Source: Anaerolineae bacterium
GTDB lineage: Bacteria; Chloroflexota; Anaerolineae; 4572-78; NAK82
DNA length: 7,702 nt
NCBI GenBank assembly: GCA_030598425.1
Contig: JAUVPY010000107.1
Span: 1-7,702 of the forward strand
Direction: 5' to 3'
The notes under the pieces were generated by a model that made no database searches, was not told the DNA's origin, and saw only the letters and a program-made list of their open reading frames with translations. The translations under genes and the position numbers were made by a program. This document shows positions 1-5,776 of this stretch, piece after piece. Position 1 is the first letter of the stretch. The number at the start of each line of letters is the position of its first letter.

Positions 1-302
1 CCCTCCAACTCTTCCGCGACGTCGGCTCCCGCCTCGGCGAAGCCAACGTGTTGTTAGCTGTAGCGCCCTTTGAGGAGCAACCGGCCCAGGCATTTACCAG
101 AGCCATTTCGCTATACGAAGACATCGGCGACCGCTACAGCGCTGCGCGGGGGCTTTATTACTATGGCCTGTGGCTGCGCGACCAGGGCCACGCCGACGAA
201 GCCTACGCCGCCCTGTCCCAGAGCCGGGATGCGTTCCTGGCTATCGACCTACCTCAGGTTGCCGCCGTCGTCGAAGGTGCCTTGGAAAACGCCAATCGCT
301 AG
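1..302 (+). CDS. TPR-repeat protein, C-terminal end (5' end outside window)
   Basis: The frame is open from the left edge (first full codon at base 3) to TAG at 300-302, giving about 99 residues. The translation has degenerate tetratricopeptide features: an LFRDVGSRLGEANVL segment, then ISLYEDIGDRYSAARGLYYYGLWLRDQGHADEAYAAL read as paired helices (shown here in part only), with the typical spacing of Gly, Ala and Tyr. The LFxDxGxRxGEAN and YEDIGDRYSAA pattern is common in the TPR tails of large STAND or LuxR/SARP-type regulators and of cyclase-linked sensor proteins, where the repeats bind partners. Which N-terminal domain is attached cannot be seen. cofC begins 22 bases after the stop, so co-transcription is possible, but no functional link is evident. 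The TPR call is fairly sure; the full protein type is unknown. Confidence 0.7.
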   Translation, partial: LQLFRDVGSRLGEANVLLAVAPFEEQPAQAFTRAISLYEDIGDRYSAARGLYYYGLWLRDQGHADEAYAALSQSRDAFLAIDLPQVAAVVEGALENANR

Positions 303-324
303 GGCTGCTGACTTATATCACTCG

Positions 325-981
325 ATGGACTTCTGTATAATCCCCGCTAAACCTTACCAAGAAGCCAAATCTCGCCTCGCGCCGGTGTTGACTCCGTCGC
401 AGCGGGAAGAGCTCAATCGCTGGCTGCTGCGGCGCACCGTGCGGCTTGCGCGCCAGGTTATCGGGCCGGTGGTGGTAATCAGCCGCGCCCCATCCATCCT
501 GGCGCAAGCCAAGACCCAGGGAGCCTGGGGGCTGCCAGAGGTCTCAACCGGTCTCAACCTGGCACTCACTCAGGCGGCACACTTCGCGCGGGACCAGGGG
601 GCGACCGCCCTGCTGGTCCTGCCCACCGACCTGCCCCGCCTGACGGCGTCCGACCTGGAAAGCATCCTGTCCCTGGGGGGCATGGAAAAGCCAGGCTGGA
701 AACCCGTCCCACACTCGGCAGGTTTGAAACCTGCCCTACACGCAACTCGTCAATTGGTTATCGCCCCTTGCCGGCGCGGAACCGGCACCAACGCCTTGCT
801 GATGCGCCCTCCCAACCTCATCCCCTTCCTCTTCGGGCCCGATAGCTTCGCCGCCCACTGCGCCGCTGCCCGAGCCGCCGGTGTCGAACCGCTCATCTAC
901 CGCGCCGATAGCATCGCCTTCGACCTCGACACACCCGAGGATTGGGAACTGGGGATCGGGAATGAGGAAATGAGGGAATGA
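325..981 (+). CDS. cofC: CofC/FbiD-type phospholactate (or PEP) guanylyltransferase, F420 biosynthesis
   Basis: This 218-residue protein matches the CofC family from end to end: N-terminal PAKPYQEAKSRLAPVLTPSQR (residues 7-27, in part), LPTDLPRL (99-106), IAPCRRGTGTNALL (146-159), FGPDSF (170-175) and DLDTPEDW (200-207). In known members it joins GTP to 2-phospho-L-lactate (archaea), phosphoenolpyruvate (FbiD, actinobacteria) or 3-phosphoglycerate, making the activated side-chain donor for cytoplasmic F420 synthesis; the substrate here cannot be told. The ATG at 325 is chosen because the family N-terminus starts there; the longer open frame from base 70 overlaps the TPR gene. No clear Shine-Dalgarno is seen. 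Two oddities: an insertion of about 24 residues (118-141) containing a 9-residue tandem repeat, and Cys149 where the family usually has Asp in the APDRxGTGTN motif. The last residues are encoded by the 8-base repeat array. No other F420 gene is in the window. Confidence 0.9.
   Translation: MDFCIIPAKPYQEAKSRLAPVLTPSQREELNRWLLRRTVRLARQVIGPVVVISRAPSILAQAKTQGAWGLPEVSTGLNLALTQAAHFARDQGATALLVLPTDLPRLTASDLESILSLGGMEKPGWKPVPHSAGLKPALHATRQLVIAPCRRGTGTNALLMRPPNLIPFLFGPDSFAAHCAAARAAGVEPLIYRADSIAFDLDTPEDWELGIGNEEMRE
693..741 (+). repeat. 27-base degenerate tandem repeat inside cofC
   Basis: Two copies start at 693 and 720, 27 bases apart. Over the first 22 bases they agree at 17 positions. Because 27 is a multiple of three, the reading frame survives and the protein shows GWKPVPHSA (residues 124-132) followed by GLKPALHAT (133-141). 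The second copy carries the palindrome at 717-735. Typical CofC proteins run from the DLES helix almost directly to the VIAP strand, so this segment looks like an insertion into a surface loop. Confidence 0.65.
717..735. repeat. Palindrome within cofC (REP-like)
   Basis: GGCAGGTTTGAAACCTGCC is a perfect inverted repeat with 9-base arms and one central base. It lies wholly inside the cofC coding frame, in the inserted loop. Such palindromes flanked by a short CCCTACAC-type tail resemble dispersed intergenic palindromic elements. Whether this one is repeated elsewhere in the genome cannot be seen here. Confidence 0.7.
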
Positions 982-1019
982 GGGAATCGGGGAATCAGGG
1001 AATTGGCGATTGGAGGTTA
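956..1019 (+). repeat. Purine-rich 8-base tandem array
   Basis: Units of eight bases follow each other: GAGGAAAT at 964, GAGGGAAT at 972 and 980, CGGGGAAT at 988, CAGGGAAT at 996, then more diverged TGGCGATT at 1004 and GGAGGTTA at 1012. The array starts before the cofC stop (979-981), so the last residues of CofC (GNEEMRE) are repeat-encoded. The + strand is strongly purine-rich. Confidence 0.8.
974..1000 (+). other. Predicted G-quadruplex at the cofC stop
   Basis: Four G runs at 974-976, 982-984, 989-992 and 998-1000 are separated by loops of 5, 4 and 5 bases, which fits the usual G3+N1-7 rule on the + (mRNA-sense) strand. It spans the cofC stop codon. Folding is a prediction from the pattern; the G runs follow directly from the 8-base repeat, so the structure may be incidental. 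Confidence 0.45.
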
Positions 1020-1034
1020 GCCAATCTCCCAATT
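1001..1034 (+). terminator. Interrupted hairpin after cofC, possible terminator
   Basis: AATTGG (1001-1006) pairs with CCAATT (1029-1034), and GATTGG (1008-1013) pairs with CCAATC (1021-1026). The two 6-base stems are separated by a 1x2 internal loop and closed by the 7-base loop AGGTTAG. T-rich but interrupted sequence follows. It lies 20 bases after the cofC stop, a sensible place to end that transcript. The stem is not GC-rich and there is no clean U tract, so terminator activity is only possible. The hairpin arises where the purine-rich array changes into the T-rich array. Confidence 0.35.
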
Positions 1035-1084
1035 TGCTGATTTGCCAATTTGCTGATTTGCTATTCTGCCAATTTGCTGATTCG
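1020..1084 (+). repeat. T-rich 8-base tandem array
   Basis: Alternating units GCCAATTT and GCTGATTT repeat at 8-base steps: GCCAATCT at 1020, CCCAATTT at 1028, GCTGATTT at 1036, GCCAATTT at 1044, GCTGATTT at 1052, GCTATTCT at 1060, GCCAATTT at 1068 and GCTGATTC at 1076. It is non-coding spacer. Its 8-base phase is the same as that of the purine-rich array just before it. Confidence 0.85.
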
Positions 1085-1116
1085 ATTCAGGCGTGGTAGC
1101 ATAATTTCGCAATTTC

Positions 1117-1187
1117 ACGTTTTGACGTTTAACGTCTTACGCATCACGCATCACGCATCACGTTTCACGTTTCACGTTTCACGTTTT
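1117..1187 (+). repeat. 7-base tandem array (ACGCATC / ACGTTTC)
   Basis: After one 8-base unit (ACGTTTTG, 1117) come nine 7-base units: ACGTTTA (1125), ACGTCTT (1132), three ACGCATC (1139, 1146, 1153), three ACGTTTC (1160, 1167, 1174) and ACGTTTT (1181). The period is not a multiple of three, so an open frame that crosses it (bases 1050-1304) is a by-product of the repeat and not a gene. The array ends 25 bases before the lipoprotein start codon, so it forms the upstream region of the four-gene operon. No convincing promoter was found in it. Confidence 0.9.
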
Positions 1188-1212
1188 ACTTTTGCCACTT
1201 GGTATTTGACAT

Positions 1213-2865
1213 TTGAGACTCAAGGTATTTCTGCCCGCCGTGCTGGGGCTGGCGCTACTGGCCCTGGTCGGCTGCCAGGACCAGCCCCAACAGTTGTTCA
1301 TTGAGGTAGACCACGGCCGTCAAGCGGTCACCACCGACGCAGCAACCGTCCGCGATGCGCTGGACGTTGCTGGCGTCAGCTTGAACCCGCTGGATCGCGT
1401 CAGCCCCGACCTTTACGTGGAAACAGAGGCGGGCATGGTCATCGTCGTCACCCGCGTCGAGGAGCAGTTCGAGACCACGCGTGTGTTGGTCCCCTTTGAG
1501 CGCAAAACGGTTACCAATGAGGCGCTGCCGACCGGCGAAACCCGGCTCATTCAGCTTGGCGTCAATGGTGAGGACGAAATCACCCACCGTATCACCATTG
1601 AAGATGGTGCCGAGCTGGAGCGGACCCAGGTCTCACGAGTGCCGGTCATTGAGCCTGTGGACGAGATCATCGCCGTGGGCGCGCAGGACCAACTGGAGCC
1701 TGCCCCGGTCGAGGGCACCATCGCTTATCTATCGGCCGGCAACGCTTGGGTCATGCGCGACACCAGCACCGCACGACGCCCATTGACCACTGAAGGCGAC
1801 CTGGACAGCCGGGTGTTCGAGCTGTCACCCGACGGTCGCTGGCTCCTCTACAGCCGCCGGCTGGAAGGAGATATTGAAGCCCCCATCAACCAACTGTGGA
1901 TGGTCAACACCACCATCGTTGGTGAGAAATCGATCTCAACCCCGATCCAGGGCGTGCTCTACGCCGAATGGTCGCCCGATGGGGACCAAATCGCCTATAG
2001 CACCGCCGAGCGCACACCCAGCGCGCCCGGTTGGCGCGCCAATAACGACCTCTGGTTGGTTCGGCCAGGCGATGTTCTCACCTACTCCCAGGAAAGCATA
2101 ACCACGACTCAGGTCATCAGCCCCAGCACCGCCGGCGTATATAGCTGGTGGGGCACCACCTTCGAGTGGTCGCCCGACGGGCGCCAGGTTGCCTACGCCC
2201 GTCCCGACCAGATCGGCGTGGTGGACATCATCAGCCAGACCGACGTTGTCCTGGTCGACTTCGCCGCCTATCAAACCTACAGTGAGTGGGTGTGGGTGCC
2301 CTCGCTCGCTTGGTCGCCAGACAGTCGCTATTTGGCCGCCGCCGTCCACGCTCCTCCCGTGAACAACGAGGCTCTTCAGGACAGCCCCGCCTTCGACCTG
2401 TGGTTCCTTGCCGCCGACGGGTCGGTGAAGGCGCGCATCGCCGACCAGGTCGGTATGTGGACATCGCCGGCCTGGGGGACGGAAGGTGTCGTCTACGGGC
2501 AGGCAGTCAACCCACTTCGATCAGTAGATAGTCGCTACGCCCTATATCTCCGCGACCGGGACGGCAGCAACTCACGCCAGCTTTTCCCGGCAGCCGAGGA
2601 ACCTGGCGTCGAGCCCCCTCCCCAAGTCGCCTGGTCGCCAAATGGTAAAAAATTCATCTTTGTGTATAATGGGAATCTATATTTGGCAGATATTGAAGGC
2701 GCTCCTCCCAGGCAACTCACATCCAACAACCAGAGTGGTCAACCGCGCTGGGCAGCCGGACGCACCGTAAGAGAAGCCGTCGAGCTGCGGAGCACGCCTA
2801 CCATCACCTCCACGACCTCGGTAACCGCCAGCGATGTGCTAACACGAACAAGCGACATCCAGTGA
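1213..2865 (+). CDS. Lipoprotein with DUF348-like, G5 and PD40 beta-propeller domains
   Basis: This 550-residue protein starts with a lipoprotein signal (MRLKVFLPAVLGLALLALVG, lipobox LVGC, Cys21), so it should be lipid-anchored on the outer face of the cytoplasmic membrane. Residues about 27-80 resemble DUF348 (ATVRDALDVAGVSL at 44-57). Residues about 86-157 match a G5 domain (FERKTVTNEALPTG, then VIEPVDEIIAVG). From about 167 to 515 there are TolB/WD-like propeller blades with ELSPDGRW (203), AEWSPDGDQIAY (251), FEWSPDGRQVAY (317), LAWSPD (365) and VAWSPNG (472). G5 and DUF348 are known from cell-wall proteins such as YabE and RpfB and are thought to bind wall glycan. No lytic domain is present. 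The start must be TTG at 1213: an in-frame TGA lies just upstream at 1207 and later starts would cut the signal peptide. There is no Shine-Dalgarno. The Ser/Thr-rich tail (about 525-550) has no known domain. It heads an apparent operon with two kinases and could be a wall-sensing or scaffolding partner. Confidence 0.85.
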   Translation: MRLKVFLPAVLGLALLALVGCQDQPQQLFIEVDHGRQAVTTDAATVRDALDVAGVSLNPLDRVSPDLYVETEAGMVIVVTRVEEQFETTRVLVPFERKTVTNEALPTGETRLIQLGVNGEDEITHRITIEDGAELERTQVSRVPVIEPVDEIIAVGAQDQLEPAPVEGTIAYLSAGNAWVMRDTSTARRPLTTEGDLDSRVFELSPDGRWLLYSRRLEGDIEAPINQLWMVNTTIVGEKSISTPIQGVLYAEWSPDGDQIAYSTAERTPSAPGWRANNDLWLVRPGDVLTYSQESITTTQVISPSTAGVYSWWGTTFEWSPDGRQVAYARPDQIGVVDIISQTDVVLVDFAAYQTYSEWVWVPSLAWSPDSRYLAAAVHAPPVNNEALQDSPAFDLWFLAADGSVKARIADQVGMWTSPAWGTEGVVYGQAVNPLRSVDSRYALYLRDRDGSNSRQLFPAAEEPGVEPPPQVAWSPNGKKFIFVYNGNLYLADIEGAPPRQLTSNNQSGQPRWAAGRTVREAVELRSTPTITSTTSVTASDVLTRTSDIQ

Positions 2866-2867
2866 GG
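2864..2867 (+). promoter_or_regulatory. Ribosome binding site for the first kinase
   Basis: GAGG overlaps the lipoprotein stop codon and sits 7 bases before the GTG at 2875. This supports GTG as the start and translational coupling with the upstream gene. Confidence 0.55.
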
Positions 2868-2874
2868 CAAGATT

Positions 2875-4500
2875 GTGGCGGCACAAACCTCAAAATGCAT
2901 TTTGTTAATGGATGAGGACGCCGAAACCCTCGAAAAACTCCAGGGTGTCTTAAGGCGCGAGGGATTTCGCGTGTTGGTGGCTGCCGATGGAGACGCAGGT
3001 TTGCGCCTTGCGCGGCGAGAAGAGCCTGACCTGATCATTCTCGACCTGTTGTTGGCCGGCGTTGATGGAATTCAGGTCTGTCTGCAACTGCGCGAGGACG
3101 AAACCACCTGCCGCATCCCCATCTTGTTGCACACAGCCCTGGCCATTCCCGATCGTGGCCCCGATGGCCAGTTTGCGCTCGCCTCCGACCAACCCGTCAT
3201 TTCTGTTGACGCCTACATGCCCAAGCCCACCGACCTGCGGCGCATGATTGAGATCGTGTGGGCCGTGGTCGAACCCGACCGCCCCTTCCCCGGACAGGCA
3301 GGGGAAGTCGTGCTCATCATCGACAACAACTCCGAGCAGCGCAGCCGTGTCGGCCAGGCCTTGAGCCACTACGGCTACCACGTCGTGACCGCCCGAGACG
3401 TGAATACCGGGCTGCGCGTAACGCAGGCGACCCAGCCTGACCTGATTCTCATCAACGACGAATTGCCAGGCAGCCGGACCATTCCAACCCACGCCCGGCA
3501 CACGTATCGCGAGCCGGCCATCATCACTATGGTTTCCCAGGAAGAGGAGATGTCCACCGCCCTCCTGGAAGACGTGGACGATTACCTGCCCCAGCCTGTC
3601 AAGTCCTGGCAGGCAATCCTCTCCGTCAAATCCGCTTTGGAGAAGCTGCGGGCACGACGATTAAATCGCGAGTTGACTAACCAGCTACGGCAAACCAACC
3701 TGCGCCTGTTAGAGACCAGACAAGCCCTGCAAGGCCAGAACAAAGAACTGCACGTGACCAACGAGCGCCTGCGGGCCCTTCACATCGCCAAACAAACCTT
3801 GGCCAGCATGATCGTCCACGATTTGCGCACTCCACTCACCGCGGTGATGGGCGCCCTGGCTCTGCTGGAAATGGAGCCCTCGCTAGAGCTAAGCGAACGG
3901 CAGAAGGGGACGATGGATGGCGCATTGGCTGCCGGCCAGCAAATGGTGCGCCTCATCGATGCTCTGCTCGATCTGCAGCAGCTTGAGGAAGGCCAACTGC
4001 CCTTGTCACTGGAGCCAGTTGATCCCAACGGCGTAGTCGAAGCCAGCCTGGAACAATTGACGCCCATGTTGAAAGTCCAGGAGATACGCGGGCGCGCTGA
4101 TTTGCAGGACAACCTCCCTACTCTATGGGTCGACTGGGTCGTGATCCAGCGCGTGATTGAGAACTTGCTCGACAATGCCATCAAGTTCACACCGCCAGGG
4201 GGAGAGATCACCCTCGGCTCCCGGCTAGAAGATGATCACGTAGTCTTGAGCGTGCAGGACAACGGGTCCGGCATCCCCGAAGACCAGAAGCAAATCATGA
4301 CCGACGAATTCGGTCGGATGAGCTTCGAAGATGCGTATGAGACAGCGCTGGTGCAGCCCGGCTTCGGCCTGGGTCTGGCCTTTTGCAAGCTGGCCACCGA
4401 CGCAATGAAAGGCCGCATCTGGGTCAACAGCGAGTTGGGGCGCGGCAGCACTTTTAGCGTCGCCTTTCCTTCTCGGACAGAGCCCGTCCACGAGGAGTAG
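2875..4500 (+). CDS. Soluble hybrid histidine kinase, REC-REC-HisKA-HATPase
   Basis: This 541-residue protein has no membrane segment. Receiver 1 (about 8-133) is complete: acidic pocket Asp13/Glu14, phospho-acceptor Asp57 in PDLIILD, Thr87 and Lys117 in MPKP. Receiver 2 (about 144-255) is degenerate: PDLILIN places Asn194 at the acceptor position, Gln240 replaces the Lys in YLPQP, and the pocket reads Asp150-Asn151. A helical, probably coiled-coil linker (about 250-308) leads to HisKA with HDLRTP (His315). The ATPase domain has the N box NLLDNAIKFTP (430-440), the G1 box DNGSGIP (462-468) and the G2 box GFGLGL (496-501). The family autophosphorylates His and passes phosphate to receiver domains. 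The start is GTG, 9 bases after the lipoprotein stop. No DNA-binding domain is present, so the output partner lies outside the window or is receiver 1 itself. The stimulus is unknown. Confidence 0.92.
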   Translation: MAAQTSKCILLMDEDAETLEKLQGVLRREGFRVLVAADGDAGLRLARREEPDLIILDLLLAGVDGIQVCLQLREDETTCRIPILLHTALAIPDRGPDGQFALASDQPVISVDAYMPKPTDLRRMIEIVWAVVEPDRPFPGQAGEVVLIIDNNSEQRSRVGQALSHYGYHVVTARDVNTGLRVTQATQPDLILINDELPGSRTIPTHARHTYREPAIITMVSQEEEMSTALLEDVDDYLPQPVKSWQAILSVKSALEKLRARRLNRELTNQLRQTNLRLLETRQALQGQNKELHVTNERLRALHIAKQTLASMIVHDLRTPLTAVMGALALLEMEPSLELSERQKGTMDGALAAGQQMVRLIDALLDLQQLEEGQLPLSLEPVDPNGVVEASLEQLTPMLKVQEIRGRADLQDNLPTLWVDWVVIQRVIENLLDNAIKFTPPGGEITLGSRLEDDHVVLSVQDNGSGIPEDQKQIMTDEFGRMSFEDAYETALVQPGFGLGLAFCKLATDAMKGRIWVNSELGRGSTFSVAFPSRTEPVHEE

Positions 4501-4516
4501 GCGACTCGGGTCCACC

Positions 4517-4520
4517 AGGA
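4517..4520 (+). promoter_or_regulatory. Ribosome binding site for the second kinase
   Basis: AGGA (followed by AAA) lies 5 bases before the ATG at 4526, in the 25-base gap between the two kinase genes. It supports this ATG as the start. Confidence 0.55.
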
Positions 4521-4525
4521 AAACA

Positions 4526-5728
4526 ATGACTTTGCCCCCTCCTTTAACAGACGAGGTAATTGAATCAGCCTCACCGCCCGCAGTGCTGGTTATTGACGAC
4601 GATGATCTGAGTCTGAAGATCATCGCCGACGCTATGCTTGAAGAACGATATCCGGTGCTCAGGGCTGCCAACACAGCGGATGGAGTCCGCCACGCCACAG
4701 AAAACCAGCCCGATCTGATCATCGCCAACGCCGCCATGCCTGGCGTCGATAACACCGAGTTGATTGCGTTGCTCAAGCAGTGCGCTCCTGAGGCGAGCGT
4801 AATTGCCACCACCGACTACGGGGCTGAGCAACTGGCTGCCAGTGCTCTGAAACAGGGTGCTGAAGAATATCTCACCCGCCCAGTCCGCCCCTGGGAAATT
4901 GTCAGTGCCGCCGTCGAAGTGCTCGAACGGGCCGAACTGCGTCGGCGCAACCGTCAGTTGACCGAAGCGCTGCATCAGCGCAACAGAGAATTGGAAGAGG
5001 CAAACGCCCGCCTGCGCGAGGCTGACAAATGGAAAGAAAACCTATCCAGTATGATCATTCACGACCTGAAAAACCCGTTGGGCGTCATCCAGGGGACGAT
5101 GATTTACTTCAAGGGAACGCTGGCCGATGAACTGGATGAGAGGCAATCTCAACTTTTGGAAAGCGCGCTGATCTCGGCCGACCGGGCCCTCAGGCTGGTT
5201 AGCGCGATCCTCGATGTCCACCGGCTCGAGGAAGGGCGTATGCCGCTTGAGCTCCAGCCAGTAGCACCTCACGACGTCATCCAGACCTGCCTGGATGAGA
5301 TTTATCCGCTGCTCACGATGCACAGCCTGACCACCACCCTGAACGTACCCGAGGCGCTGCCATCGGTGCGTGCAGACTATAATGCCTTGTTGCGCATTGT
5401 CGGGAACCTGTTGGATAACGCCATCAAGTTTACGCCTGCCAGCGGACACATCACTTTCAGTGCGCGCCAAGTACCAGACGGAGTCCAGTTCTCCGTGACT
5501 GACACCGGTTATGGTATCCCTTCCGAGCAACTCCTGCGCGTCTTTGAGAAATTTGCGCAGGCCGACATCCGCGCCGAGGGTCAGCGCTCTGGCGTAGGCT
5601 TGGGGCTCACCTATTGCAAACTGGCCGTCGAAGCCCACCACGGCCGCATTTGGGTTGAAAGCGCAGAGGGAAGCGGCACCACTTTTCACTTCATCCTGCC
5701 CATATGGGACGGCGAAGCCGCGGATTAA
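4526..5728 (+). CDS. Soluble histidine kinase with pseudo-receiver, REC-HisKA-HATPase
   Basis: This 400-residue protein has no membrane segment. The receiver (about 18-133) keeps the acidic pocket (IDDDD, 23-27) and Thr95/Thr96, but PDLIIAN puts Asn68 at the phospho-acceptor site and Arg118 replaces the conserved Lys (YLTRP). It should not be phosphorylated in the normal way. A charged coiled-coil linker (about 133-172) follows, then HisKA with HDLKNP (His179). The ATPase domain has NLLDNAIKFTP (294-304), DTGYGIP (326-332), an F box FEKFAQ (340-345) and GVGLGL (356-361), all intact. It resembles the receiver 2 to ATPase part of the upstream kinase, including LEEGRMPLELQPV against LEEGQLPLSLEPV there, so the pair is probably an old tandem duplication. 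The two could form heterodimers or phosphorylate receiver 1 of the neighbour; this is inference. Confidence 0.92.
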   Translation: MTLPPPLTDEVIESASPPAVLVIDDDDLSLKIIADAMLEERYPVLRAANTADGVRHATENQPDLIIANAAMPGVDNTELIALLKQCAPEASVIATTDYGAEQLAASALKQGAEEYLTRPVRPWEIVSAAVEVLERAELRRRNRQLTEALHQRNRELEEANARLREADKWKENLSSMIIHDLKNPLGVIQGTMIYFKGTLADELDERQSQLLESALISADRALRLVSAILDVHRLEEGRMPLELQPVAPHDVIQTCLDEIYPLLTMHSLTTTLNVPEALPSVRADYNALLRIVGNLLDNAIKFTPASGHITFSARQVPDGVQFSVTDTGYGIPSEQLLRVFEKFAQADIRAEGQRSGVGLGLTYCKLAVEAHHGRIWVESAEGSGTTFHFILPIWDGEAAD

Positions 5729-5776
5729 CCCAACCGTTACCCAAACGAAGCTAGCGCCGCTGCACAAGAATAGGCA

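Noticed and set aside
70..324. Upstream extension of the cofC frame from an alternative start at base 70
   Set aside because: It overlaps the TPR gene in another frame, its translation is Arg/Pro-rich without domain character, and the CofC family N-terminus begins at the ATG at 325.
336..341. Perfect TATAAT at the start of cofC
   Set aside because: It lies inside the coding sequence, with no TTGACA-like box at 16-18 bases upstream; transcription starting there would miss the start codon.
1117..1187. The 7-base array as a CRISPR array
   Set aside because: Units are 7 bases with no spacers between them, and no cas gene is nearby.
1206..1211. Perfect TTGACA box just before the lipoprotein gene
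   Set aside because: The only AT-rich candidate for a -10 box (TATTTC at 1226) is 14 bases away and inside the signal peptide codons, so a promoter here would remove the start codon.
1050..1304. Open frame of 84 codons across the spacer
   Set aside because: Its translation is a by-product of the 7-base repeat (recurring SRFTF/HHAS strings) and it runs into the lipoprotein gene in another frame.
2665..2670. TATAAT in an AT-rich patch near the end of the lipoprotein gene, as an internal promoter for the kinases
   Set aside because: No good -35 box at 16-18 bases (best has 3 of 6 matches) and no TGn extension; the patch encodes a normal propeller strand.
5042..5767. Long minus-strand open frame opposite the second kinase (241 codons)
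   Set aside because: It is antisense to a clear histidine kinase with all motifs intact; high GC makes such shadow frames common, and no domain is recognisable.
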